This document shows positions 17,110 to 24,866 of a stretch of 25,491 nt of DNA, piece after piece (within the stretch, counting starts at the first letter, position 1; every line of letters begins with the position of its first letter). The notes beneath the pieces are model-generated. The model was not told the origin of the DNA, ran no database searches, and worked only from the letters and a program-made list of their open reading frames with translations. The stretch comes from Candidatus Nanopelagicales bacterium (GTDB lineage: Bacteria; Actinomycetota; Actinomycetes; S36-B12; UBA5976). The stretch is from the NCBI GenBank assembly GCA_023254955.1, contig JALRKC010000003.1:416-25906 (forward strand). The letters are read 5' to 3'. The position numbers and the translations under genes were made by a program.

Positions 17110-17286
17110 TTAAGGGTTTGTTACTTGACGACCGTTATAACGACCATCGTCGTCAGTGCGATGGCTTACCGTGAAAACGGTACGACCGTTAACTTCAGCC
17201 TTATTTATCTGAGGAAGCTTGCCCTTCCACTGTGAACGGCGCTTGCGGGTATTAGCGCGAGACATCTTTCGTTTTGGAACTGGCAC
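17110..17286 (-). CDS. rpmF: Ribosomal protein bL32
   Basis: This 58-codon gene encodes a 50S protein starting MPVPKRKMSRANTRKRR and ending NGRQVTNP, clearly L32 by its conserved N-terminus. It has no cysteines, so it is the zinc-free form common in Actinobacteria. The start is GTG at 17284–17286, two bases after the DUF177 stop; the stop is TAA at 17110–17112. DUF177 (YceD) directly upstream of rpmF is one of the most conserved bacterial gene pairs. There is no room for a separate promoter. Confidence 0.95.
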   Translation of the reverse strand: MPVPKRKMSRANTRKRRSQWKGKLPQINKAEVNGRTVFTVSHRTDDDGRYNGRQVTNP

Positions 17287-17288
17287 TT

Positions 17289-17828
17289 TTAATTCTCTTT
17301 CTTTAATTCAGTGAGCTTGGCCCACCTTGGGTCTATCACTTCATGAACATGATCGGGCGCGTCCTCCAAACGGATTCCGCATTGGCCACAAAGTCCTAGG
17401 CACATATCGTTGCAGAGTGGTCTCAGCGGCATTGCAAGGACCAGGGCATCTCGCACTGCTGGCTCTAAATCTAAAAGGTCACCGACCATTTCTCGTACCT
17501 CATCGGCTTCATCCGTGTGAATTTCTTTATCTGGGTAGGCGTAAAGATCCGCAATCTCACCTGCAATTTCTAACCGCACTGGATCCAAGCATCGAGAGCA
17601 GTCACCACTGGCAACCGCAGTAGCAGTGCCGGTAACCAAAATTCCATCCACCACGCTTTCTAAGAGCAGTGAAAGCTTGACTTCGTCTTCTTCACGAATC
17701 TCTAGTGCACCATTAGTGAAGTCTTTTTTTGGCGCTAGCGAAAGTTCATAGTGCTTACTTTCCCCGGCCGCCCTAGTTAGGTCGTGGGTGTTTAAAACAT
17801 ATCCTTCTAAGGGATCTAATTTAGCCAC
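17289..17828 (-). CDS. yceD: DUF177/YceD family protein
   Basis: This 179-residue protein belongs to DUF177 (YceD), linked in other bacteria and plants to 23S rRNA accumulation. Cysteines are in two groups, C77/C80 (CSRC) and C139, C143, C147, C150 (LCNDMCLGLCGQCG), suggesting metal binding, as expected for the family. An aspartate/glutamate-rich stretch at 106–122 lies between them. The start is GTG at 17826–17828; the gene follows the SepIVA-like gene by five bases and precedes rpmF by two. Family function is not biochemically settled. Confidence 0.9.
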   Translation of the reverse strand: MAKLDPLEGYVLNTHDLTRAAGESKHYELSLAPKKDFTNGALEIREEDEVKLSLLLESVVDGILVTGTATAVASGDCSRCLDPVRLEIAGEIADLYAYPDKEIHTDEADEVREMVGDLLDLEPAVRDALVLAMPLRPLCNDMCLGLCGQCGIRLEDAPDHVHEVIDPRWAKLTELKKEN

Positions 17829-17833
17829 AGGTT

Positions 17834-18292
17834 TTATTCTGCCTCAGATTTTCCAGTCATTTTTTCTCTACCTCGCTTTACTGCATCTAAGGTTTTATGC
17901 AGAGCAACTTCAAAATTTGCAAGCCGAGCATCAATGTATTTATTAGTCTCCAACCGCATTTTCTCAACTTCTACTTCGGCCATTTGCAATAAACCTTGAG
18001 CTTCTCTTTGCGCCTGAGCCAGAATTGAATGTTCACTTATCAAGCGACGTGCCTGATCTTTAGCTTTATCGATTAAGGCTTCTGCTGCCCTTCTGCCTTC
18101 ATCGATTACTGACTCCTTCGCTTCTAAAATTTCGTTTGCCACTTGTACGTCATCTGGTAATTGCGCTCTCAATTGTTCCAGCAATTCAATAAAATCTTGC
18201 CGATTGACCAACGCACCATCTCGACTTAACGGCACCGATCTGGCTTCTTTAACTTGCTGCATTAAGTTCTCAATTATTTCGATCGATTTCAT
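17834..18292 (-). CDS. SepIVA-like DivIVA-family coiled-coil protein, short form
   Basis: This 152-residue, highly charged, cysteine-free protein has a long predicted coiled coil from about residue 55 to 140 (AKESVIDEGRRAAEALIDKA and similar heptads). Position between coaD and DUF177–rpmF–rnc matches mycobacterial SepIVA (Rv2927c), a DivIVA-domain septation and cell-envelope regulator, and the N-terminal segment fits. The mycobacterial protein is about 245 aa, so this is much shorter. It cannot start further upstream: the in-frame codon two positions before the ATG is the coaD stop. An ATP synthase subunit b-like label is possible from coiled-coil similarity alone, but synteny favours SepIVA. 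Confidence 0.7.
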   Translation of the reverse strand: MKSIEIIENLMQQVKEARSVPLSRDGALVNRQDFIELLEQLRAQLPDDVQVANEILEAKESVIDEGRRAAEALIDKAKDQARRLISEHSILAQAQREAQGLLQMAEVEVEKMRLETNKYIDARLANFEVALHKTLDAVKRGREKMTGKSEAE

Positions 18293-18295
18293 ATC

Positions 18296-18772
18296 TTATC
18301 TTCCAAACTTTTTTTGCAACGCTGTTTCGACTGCCGGTGGAACCCATTGAGAAACATTTCCACCCAGTGAGGCAAATTCTTTTACCAAGCTAGAAGATAA
18401 GAAGGAGTGCACTGGATTTGTGGCGATAAATAAAGTGTCAATCCCACCTGCTTGGTAATTCATTTGAGACATCTGAAGTTCATAATCAAAGTCGCTCACT
18501 GCCCTAAGTCCCTTAACTATCGCTTGAGCATTTATTGATTTACAAAAATCAACCAATAGTCCATTAAAGGTTTCAATTTTTATATTTTTATATTTACTTG
18601 TTACCTCGTGCAACATGGCAACGCGCTCTTCAATTGCAAAGAGTCCTTTTTTACTCGAATTGACCAAGACTGCAACAACCACCTCATCTGCTAAGGCAGC
18701 CGCACGCTCAAATACGTCTATATGTCCGTTAGTCACGGGGTCAAAAGAACCAGGACAAACTAATTTTTGCAT
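18296..18772 (-). CDS. coaD: Phosphopantetheine adenylyltransferase
   Basis: CoaD makes dephospho-CoA from 4'-phosphopantetheine and ATP, the penultimate step of coenzyme A synthesis. The nucleotidyltransferase motif is PGSFDPVTNGHIDVF, with T14-NGH as the (H/T)xGH box. VKGLRAVSDFDYELQM is the second conserved block, and the C-terminal end contains SSSLVKEFASLGGNVS. Length 158 aa is normal. It starts four bases after rsmD (ATG 18770–18772). The rsmD–coaD pair is widely conserved. Confidence 0.97.
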   Translation of the reverse strand: MQKLVCPGSFDPVTNGHIDVFERAAALADEVVVAVLVNSSKKGLFAIEERVAMLHEVTSKYKNIKIETFNGLLVDFCKSINAQAIVKGLRAVSDFDYELQMSQMNYQAGGIDTLFIATNPVHSFLSSSLVKEFASLGGNVSQWVPPAVETALQKKFGR

Positions 18773-18776
18773 GAGA

Positions 18777-19325
18777 TCAGGCTACCGATCCATAATAAAG
18801 AGTGTTATCCCCATATCGCTTATTTTTTAATTCCTTAATCACTTTTGGCCAAGTAAAGGCGTCTCTGGTTGGTCGTTCGATTACCAAGATTGCCCCATGA
18901 GCCAAAAATCCCCCACGGACCAAATTTTCTATTACTTCAAATAGCTCTTGGTTATTTACCCGGTAAGGCGGATCAATAAACACCAGATCGAATAAATAGT
19001 CTCTTAAATTTTCCTGGGTAAAAGTTTTTGACTTCTGCTTTTGAATTTCTACTTCAACATCTAAATTTGCTGCATTCTTTTTTAAAGTTTCAACAGCTTT
19101 TGAATCAGCTTCTACGAAGAGAGCACTCTTAGCTCCTCGAGAAAGCGCCTCAAAACCTAAACCTCCCGAGCCGGAATATAAATCTAAAACTCGCTTATCA
19201 AAAACTGCTTCCCACCCAATCAAGGTTGAGAACATCGCTTCTCTAACCATCTCGGTGGTGGGGCGCGCTGAATCAGGAACCAATAGCTTTCGCCCGCCAT
19301 ACTTACCAGAAATAATCCGAGTCAC
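18777..19325 (-). CDS. rsmD: 16S rRNA (guanine-N2)-methyltransferase RsmD
   Basis: RsmD methylates G966 (E. coli numbering) of 16S rRNA on the assembled 30S particle. The SAM-binding motif DLYSGSGGLG is at 48–57 and the catalytic DPPY at 118–121. The N-terminal RIISGKYGGRKL and RPTTEMVREAMFS blocks are characteristic. Length 182 aa is normal. The start is GTG at 19323–19325, one base after the recG stop and with no separate ribosome binding site, so it is probably coupled to recG. Confidence 0.95.
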   Translation of the reverse strand: MTRIISGKYGGRKLLVPDSARPTTEMVREAMFSTLIGWEAVFDKRVLDLYSGSGGLGFEALSRGAKSALFVEADSKAVETLKKNAANLDVEVEIQKQKSKTFTQENLRDYLFDLVFIDPPYRVNNQELFEVIENLVRGGFLAHGAILVIERPTRDAFTWPKVIKELKNKRYGDNTLYYGSVA

Positions 19326-19326
19326 T

Positions 19327-21528
19327 TTAACTCTTTTCCAAAAATTCAGAACTCTGCATACTATCTAATTCATCAATTGCTAGTTTTAAGTTTGGCAAAG
19401 TGGATAAGGTTGGATCCTTTTCAAAGCAATCAATTGCCGCGGCTCTTGCATCAATAACAATTTCTTCATCTCGGACAACTTGCAATAATCTAAGTGCGCT
19501 TCTGCTTCCCGACTGCTGGACACCTAAAACATTTCCTTCTCGTCTTTGCTCAAGATCCAAGCGGGCGAGCTCGAAGCCATCGAGTGTGCTGGCAACTTTT
19601 TCTAAACGCTCTCTCGCCGATGTGTCAGCTTCTGCTTCAGTGATAAGCACGCAAAGTCCAGGGTATTTTCCGCGGCCGATTCTTCCGCGAAGTTGGTGCA
19701 ACTGACTTACTCCAAATCGCTCGGCATCCAAAATAATCATCATCGTGGCATTTGGTACATCAACGCCAACCTCTATTACTGTCGTTGAAACTAAGACATC
19801 TATGCCATCTTTGCCAGCTGGCCCTAACTTGAAACGTGACATAATTTGATCTTTTTCAATTGCTGACATTCGACCATGCAAAACACCAACTCTAACTTCG
19901 CTCAATGGTCCTGCTGCTAACTTTGGTGCAACTTCAAGTACCGCTAAAGGCGGGCGTTTGGCGTTTGCTTCATTCGTCACATCTTCATCTGCGCTATCTC
20001 CGCCAATGCGTGGTGCTACTAAATAAACTTGATGACCTTTTTTAACTTCTTCTACGGCACGTTTCCAAACTCGCTCTAAATGCTGTGGTTTCTCTAGCGC
20101 CGGAACCACATGTGTTTCGATTTCTGCTCTACCTTTAGGTAGTTCGCTCAAAGTTGAAATATCTAAATCTCCAAATACCGTCATTGCCACAGTTCTAGGT
20201 ATTGGCGTCGCTGTCATCACTAAAACATGGGGCTTTAAATCGTTCTTAGCTTTCGCAGCTAACGCGGCCCTTTGTTCTACGCCAAAGCGGTGTTGCTCAT
20301 CGACTACTACTAATCCAAGATTGGCAAATTCAACACCTTCTTGAATTAGTGCATGAGTTCCGATGACTAACTGAGCACGATTTGAAGAAATCTCTGCCAA
20401 GACTTTGGAGCGTTCTTTTCCGGTTACAGATCCGGTCAATAAAACCACCGAACAAGAAACTTCCGCTGCGGTTAATTCTCCAGCTTTTGCTAAATCCCCT
20501 AATAAATTTTCAACAGTTCTAAGGTGCTGTTGTGCTAAAACTTCTGTAGGAGCTAGCAGCGCAGCTTGGGCTCCCGCATCTACTGCAGTGAGCATGGCCC
20601 GCAAAGCCACAATAGTTTTTCCACTACCAACTTCGCCTTGAAGTAATCGGTGCATAGGTTTAGTTTGAGATAATTCCTGAGCAATTTCTTCACCAATTTT
20701 TAGCTGGCCTTTAGTGAGTTCAAACGGCAACTGTTTGTCAAAGGCATTTAATATTCCATCTGTTTTAGCTTTGTAACTTGGCGCAAGTTGATTATCATTT
20801 AGCATTCTGCGATTAACCAACACAGCCTGCAAAAGAAAAGCTTCTTCAAACATCATTCGATAAAGCGCCTGATTCGCTTCTTCTACGGTTTCTGGATTAT
20901 GAATTGCCTTATAGGCACTCGCCAAGGAAACTAAATTACGCTTTTCTCTTATTTCAACAGGAATCAACTCATCGGCTTCTGTTAAGTCCAAAGTAGAAAG
21001 CACAAACTTTATTGCCTTAGCTACTCGCCATGAAGGAATCGCCCCAGTTGCCCGATAGACCGGAATAACCGCGTTGGCGAAAGCCTCTGCTGCCTCAGGA
21101 TCAGTCTCTTCACCTAATTGCGCTGTCAACACATATTCAGGATGAGCTAATTGTTTTCGCCCACGAAATTCGCCAACTTTGCCAGCGAACAATCCTTGTG
21201 TGCCTGGTATCAACTTCTTTTTGTGAACTTGTGTTAAATGAAAAAAAGCAAGATCTAAGGTTTGTCGCCCATCAGTCACAACTACCTCTAACCGCTTCTT
21301 ACCGCGTTGTCGCATAGGAATTTCTTTGCAACTTGCAACTTCTGCCAGCACGGTCACATGTTCATCTACTTTTAGCGAAGCTAGATCTGTTAACTCTCCT
21401 CTTTCTGCATAGCGCCTTGGGTAATGAGAAAGCAAATCCTTGACTGTTTTGTAGCCAAAAGCGCTTTCGATGGTTTTTGCGCTTCTTCCGCCTAAGACTT
21501 CAGTCAAGAGGCTGGATAATTTCACCAC
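19327..21528 (-). CDS. recG: ATP-dependent DNA helicase RecG
   Basis: RecG remodels stalled replication forks and branches Holliday junctions. An OB-fold wedge domain covers about residues 55–140. The helicase core has Walker A GEVGSGKT at 298–305, DEQH at 410–413, and later VIEVGVDVPNATMMII and QLRGRIGRG. Length 733 aa is complete. The start is one of two adjacent GTG codons; the first (21526–21528) has GGAG five bases upstream and is preferred. It is the first gene of a tight ten-gene minus-strand run and is divergent from rpmB across 110 bases. Confidence 0.96.
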   Translation of the reverse strand: MVKLSSLLTEVLGGRSAKTIESAFGYKTVKDLLSHYPRRYAERGELTDLASLKVDEHVTVLAEVASCKEIPMRQRGKKRLEVVVTDGRQTLDLAFFHLTQVHKKKLIPGTQGLFAGKVGEFRGRKQLAHPEYVLTAQLGEETDPEAAEAFANAVIPVYRATGAIPSWRVAKAIKFVLSTLDLTEADELIPVEIREKRNLVSLASAYKAIHNPETVEEANQALYRMMFEEAFLLQAVLVNRRMLNDNQLAPSYKAKTDGILNAFDKQLPFELTKGQLKIGEEIAQELSQTKPMHRLLQGEVGSGKTIVALRAMLTAVDAGAQAALLAPTEVLAQQHLRTVENLLGDLAKAGELTAAEVSCSVVLLTGSVTGKERSKVLAEISSNRAQLVIGTHALIQEGVEFANLGLVVVDEQHRFGVEQRAALAAKAKNDLKPHVLVMTATPIPRTVAMTVFGDLDISTLSELPKGRAEIETHVVPALEKPQHLERVWKRAVEEVKKGHQVYLVAPRIGGDSADEDVTNEANAKRPPLAVLEVAPKLAAGPLSEVRVGVLHGRMSAIEKDQIMSRFKLGPAGKDGIDVLVSTTVIEVGVDVPNATMMIILDAERFGVSQLHQLRGRIGRGKYPGLCVLITEAEADTSARERLEKVASTLDGFELARLDLEQRREGNVLGVQQSGSRSALRLLQVVRDEEIVIDARAAAIDCFEKDPTLSTLPNLKLAIDELDSMQSSEFLEKS

Positions 21529-21563
21529 TTGCGCTCCTAGGGTTAATTCGGCTTTGGGGTAAT

Positions 21564-21593
21564 TGTGGACAACGCTTACCCTTCTAGTAGCCT
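21564..21593 (+). promoter_or_regulatory. Candidate rpmB promoter with an overlapping DnaA-box-like site
   Basis: The 110 bases between recG and rpmB must hold promoters for both. TGTGGACAA at 21564–21572 is the complement of TTGTCCACA, the DnaA-box form common in Actinobacteria. TAGCCT at 21588–21593 could be a −10 element for rpmB, with TTGTGG at 21563–21568 as a weak −35 at 19-base spacing. The DnaA-like site would overlap the −35. All of this rests on short motifs. Confidence 0.3.
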
Positions 21594-21601
21594 ATGACTC
21601 G

Positions 21602-21623
21602 GCCCAAAATTGGGCAGTTTTTT
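21602..21623 (+). terminator. Attenuator-like hairpin plus T tract in the rpmB leader
   Basis: GCCCA (21602–21606) and TGGGC (21611–21615) form a five-pair stem with an AAAT loop, followed after AG by six T residues (21618–21623). This has the layout of a small intrinsic terminator, but it lies immediately upstream of the rpmB ribosome binding site (GAAGGAG), so it would act as a leader attenuator or simply shape the 5' UTR. The stem is short. Confidence 0.35.
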
Positions 21624-21638
21624 GAAGGAGAAAAAAAC

Positions 21639-21827
21639 ATGAGTGCCAAGTGTGATGTTTGTGGCAAAGGTCCAGGATTCGGGCACTCGGTCTCTCACTC
21701 TCAAAGAAAGACCAAGCGTCGCTTTAATCCCAACATCCAAAAGGTGAGAGCCAAAATAAACGGCTCATCTAAGAGACTCAACGTTTGCACTGGCTGCCTC
21801 AGCGCCGGCAAGGTTGTTCGCGCCTAA
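21639..21827 (+). CDS. rpmB: Ribosomal protein bL28, zinc-ribbon form
   Basis: This 62-residue 50S protein begins [20 protein letters not shown] and has two CxxC pairs (C5/C8 and C50/C53), the zinc-binding C+ type. The ATG at 21639 has AAGGAG eight bases upstream. A longer frame exists upstream of it but would add unrelated residues, so I reject that start. It is divergent from recG, and its TAA (21825–21827) directly abuts the stop of convergent thiL, leaving no terminator space. In mycobacteria a DAK-domain gene lies between recG and rpmB; it is missing here. Confidence 0.95.
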   Translation: MSAKCDVCGKGPGFGHSVSHSQRKTKRRFNPNIQKVRAKINGSSKRLNVCTGCLSAGKVVRA

Positions 21828-22775
21828 TTATTTAGCAAAATGATCATGGCCTAAACGGCCAGTCAACTCAGCCCCATCCAAAGTAACTTTTGCTTCACCT
21901 TTGAAAACTTCTCCAATGATTCGAAAGCCAGTTGGAATTGCTTTGTTGGAATCTATTGTCGCTAGAAAAGCATGATCGTCGCCGCCAGTTAGTACCCAAA
22001 TCATTGGATCTTCACCAATTCCTAGTGCAGCCTCAACTAATAAATCGTCAGGGTGCAATGCGGTCGACTTTAAATCAATTTGAACTCCAGAAGCTTTTGC
22101 AATATGTAAGGCATCTTGCGCTAAGCCATCGCTTACATCAATCATGGAGCTAAGTTGACTCGCTGCATTTAAAGCTGCATGGTACTCAATTTGCGGTCGT
22201 TGGTGAGCTTGCACTAACAGATTTGGGCTGCGAAATCCTTTTTGCAACACACGCAATCCTGCCTGGGCCCAGCCAAATCTTCCCGAAGCAATTACTAAGT
22301 CGCCAGACTTTGCACCGCTACGCTCCACGGGTGCGGTCTTCAATTCACCAATTGCAGTTATCGAAATAATAATTTTTTCAGCGCGGGTGGTGTCTCCGCC
22401 GATTAGTACAGCGCCTAATTGATTTGCTTCTTCAACGATTCCATCGATCATGTCAATAAGCCAAGAAACCTCTACATCGCTAGGTACGGCCAACGCTAAA
22501 AGTAACGCTTTTGGCTGGGCGCCCATTGCTACTAAATCAGCTAAATTTGCAGCTGCCGCTCGATGACCAATGTCCTTAGCCGAAGAAAAATCTTTTTTAA
22601 AATGCTCATCTTCAATTAAAATATCAACGCAAGTTACTACCTCCGGTTGATTTAAATCTAAGACTGCTGCATCATCCCCAATTCCTACTTTTAGGAAGCT
22701 CGGATGTGCTAATCTTTTTTTAATTAATTCAATAAACCCAAATTCACCTACATCTGAAAGCGTTTGATCGCTCAC
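21828..22775 (-). CDS. thiL: Thiamine-monophosphate kinase
   Basis: ThiL phosphorylates thiamine monophosphate to the active diphosphate cofactor. The family blocks are present: GIGDDAAVLD at 31–40, AAAANLADLVAMGAQPKALL, LIGGDTTRAE and SMIDVSDGLAQDALHIA. Length 315 aa is normal. The start is GTG at 22773–22775, three bases after ddl. It is the last gene of the plsC–gpsA–ddl–thiL run. Its stop is butted against that of rpmB on the other strand. No other thiamine biosynthesis genes are in the window. Confidence 0.95.
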   Translation of the reverse strand: MSDQTLSDVGEFGFIELIKKRLAHPSFLKVGIGDDAAVLDLNQPEVVTCVDILIEDEHFKKDFSSAKDIGHRAAAANLADLVAMGAQPKALLLALAVPSDVEVSWLIDMIDGIVEEANQLGAVLIGGDTTRAEKIIISITAIGELKTAPVERSGAKSGDLVIASGRFGWAQAGLRVLQKGFRSPNLLVQAHQRPQIEYHAALNAASQLSSMIDVSDGLAQDALHIAKASGVQIDLKSTALHPDDLLVEAALGIGEDPMIWVLTGGDDHAFLATIDSNKAIPTGFRIIGEVFKGEAKVTLDGAELTGRLGHDHFAK

Positions 22776-22778
22776 GGT

Positions 22779-23843
22779 TTACCTGAGCCCTCGTTTTCGC
22801 TCTAGTGCTTCCTTTAATAGCAAATCAATTAGTTCACTAAAACCGATTCCGCTTTCGGCAAAGGTCCTTGGATACATAGAAATCGGAGTAAAGCCGGGCA
22901 TGGTATTTATTTCGTTAAGATAAATTTCCCCGTTATTTTTAAGAAAGAAATCAACACGGGCTAAACCCTCACAACTAATGCTGTCAAAGGCTCTAATCGC
23001 TAGCGCTTTAATCTCGCGTACTTGTTCTTCAGATAATTCTGCCGGGACTACCAGTTCGGCACCATCGTCAAGATACTTAGCTTCATAATCATAAAATTCA
23101 TGACTTTGCTTAACCTTAATTTCAGCCGGCACGCTTACTAAGCGCTGGCTTGCATCTAATACCCCACACTCAATCTCTCTAGCCTGACTTACTGCTTCCT
23201 CGACTAAGAAGATTGAGTCATGTTTTAGCGCAGTTGAAATCGCCTGCTCCAGTTCGTTTGCGTCATTTACTTTAGAAATCCCTACGCTTGATCCGCCTCG
23301 AGCTGGCTTTGCGAACAATGGATAGTGCAATTGATTAATCTCTGTCAAAATTCTTTCAGAATCTCTAGTAAATTCCTCTTCACTAAAGCTCTTCCAGTCA
23401 CTCACCTTCAATCCGGCTTGACGAAACAGTAATTTCATTAGTGGTTTATGCATGCCTATTGCCGAAGCTAAGACTCCGCTTCCAACATAAGGAACTTGGT
23501 GCATTTCTAGAAGTCCTTGCACTGTTCCATCTTCACCCCAAGCCCCATGTAATACCGGAAAGACCACTTCTGCCGTTAGTAGTTCTAAGGGAGGGTTTAC
23601 TGTTGCAAGAGCAGTAGAATTTTTAGCAATTACAGAGTTATCAATTTTTGGTAAAGATTGACTATCTTCAAAAATAAATTCTTCATTAAAAACAACCCAG
23701 CGACCTGCTTTGGTAATTCCAATTGGTATTACTCGATACTTATCGCGATCAATTTCATGCAAAATAGAGTTTGCAGATAGGCATGAAATTTCATGCTCGT
23801 TACTTATCCCCCCAAAGAGGATTGCGACTGTAACTTTTGCCAT
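22779..23843 (-). CDS. ddl: D-alanine–D-alanine ligase
   Basis: Ddl joins two D-alanines for the peptidoglycan stem peptide. The N-terminus has LFGGISNEHEISCLSA, the ATP-grasp region FAKPARGGSSVGISKV, and the metal-binding end NEINTMPGFTPISMYP (near 310–324). Length 354 aa is typical. ATG start at 23841–23843. It follows gpsA by 24 bases and precedes thiL by three. The gpsA–ddl–thiL order is conserved in Actinobacteria. Confidence 0.96.
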   Translation of the reverse strand: MAKVTVAILFGGISNEHEISCLSANSILHEIDRDKYRVIPIGITKAGRWVVFNEEFIFEDSQSLPKIDNSVIAKNSTALATVNPPLELLTAEVVFPVLHGAWGEDGTVQGLLEMHQVPYVGSGVLASAIGMHKPLMKLLFRQAGLKVSDWKSFSEEEFTRDSERILTEINQLHYPLFAKPARGGSSVGISKVNDANELEQAISTALKHDSIFLVEEAVSQAREIECGVLDASQRLVSVPAEIKVKQSHEFYDYEAKYLDDGAELVVPAELSEEQVREIKALAIRAFDSISCEGLARVDFFLKNNGEIYLNEINTMPGFTPISMYPRTFAESGIGFSELIDLLLKEALERKRGLR

Positions 23844-23867
23844 GTGAACAGCGTAGTGGTTTCCTGG

Positions 23868-24866
23868 TTAATGTTCTTTAGTTAATGCTTGTGCTAGCAG
23901 AGTAGAAATTGCAGTATCTGCCTTAACCTCACCGGCCACTACCTTTGCAATTTGTTCGCTAATGGGGATTGAGACATTTAGTCGGCTTGCGATCTCTACC
24001 AACGGCTGCGCTGACTTTGCACCTTCTACCGTTCTCTTTACTGCTTCTTGAGCTGCTACCACCGAATAACCTTCGCCGAGTAGTTGACCAAAAGTTCTAT
24101 TTCTTGAAAGTGGAGACTGACTGGTTGCAATTAAATCTCCAATTCCAGCTAAACCTAAGAATGTTTCAATCTTGGCGCCCATTGCGAGGCCAAGTCTTGT
24201 CATTTCCGCTAAGCCCCTGGTGATTACTGATGATTGAGTGTTTTCGCCTAGTCCTAAACCCACCGCTATTCCATTAGCAATTGCAATTACATTTTTTGTT
24301 ACTCCGGCTATTTCGGTACCGATAACATCTGAACCCCAAAAAGGTCTGAAGTATTCACTTGCAAAGTAATGCGAAATCTCTTCGGCATTTGCTAAATCGG
24401 TGCAAGCGATCGTGGTAGCGGTCGGTTGCCGCTGAATAATTTCTGTGGCTAAATTTGGTCCACTTATCACTGTTATTTGATTATCCGCAATTCCTAACTC
24501 ATCTTTGATTACTTCACTCATTCGAAGATCGCTTTTAAGTTCTAATCCCTTAATTAAGCTGATTATTTGGACATTGGGTTGAAATAAATGCTTCCACTCT
24601 CGTAGTGCGCCTCTTAATGATTGGGCCGGGATGGTTAAAAAAACGTGGGTAGATTCTTTCAACGCACCCTCGATGTCATTTGTGCCGCCAATTCGCTTTG
24701 GCAATCTCACCTCAGGGTGATAACTCTGATTTGTGTGATTTTGATTTATCTCGTCAACAATCTTTTTATCGCGACTCCAAACCAAACAGTCATGATCAGC
24801 GTCAGCAATTACCTGTGCGAATGCTGTTCCCCAAGAACCAGCACCAACAATTAGCGGGCGAATCAT
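23868..24866 (-). CDS. gpsA: Glycerol-3-phosphate dehydrogenase [NAD(P)+]
   Basis: GpsA reduces dihydroxyacetone phosphate to sn-glycerol 3-phosphate for phospholipid synthesis. The Rossmann nucleotide site is GAGSWG at 8–13, and IKGLE (K106), SGPNLATEI (135–143) and GVTKNVIAIANG with K191 are the conserved catalytic blocks. Length 332 aa is normal. Its ATG overlaps the plsC TGA (ATGA), so two enzymes of the same pathway are translationally coupled. Confidence 0.96.
   Translation of the reverse strand: MIRPLIVGAGSWGTAFAQVIADADHDCLVWSRDKKIVDEINQNHTNQSYHPEVRLPKRIGGTNDIEGALKESTHVFLTIPAQSLRGALREWKHLFQPNVQIISLIKGLELKSDLRMSEVIKDELGIADNQITVISGPNLATEIIQRQPTATTIACTDLANAEEISHYFASEYFRPFWGSDVIGTEIAGVTKNVIAIANGIAVGLGLGENTQSSVITRGLAEMTRLGLAMGAKIETFLGLAGIGDLIATSQSPLSRNRTFGQLLGEGYSVVAAQEAVKRTVEGAKSAQPLVEIASRLNVSIPISEQIAKVVAGEVKADTAISTLLAQALTKEH

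Noticed and set aside
21594..21638. Longer L28 start at 21594
   Set aside because: The extra residues do not match L28, and the strong AAGGAG site points to the ATG at 21639.
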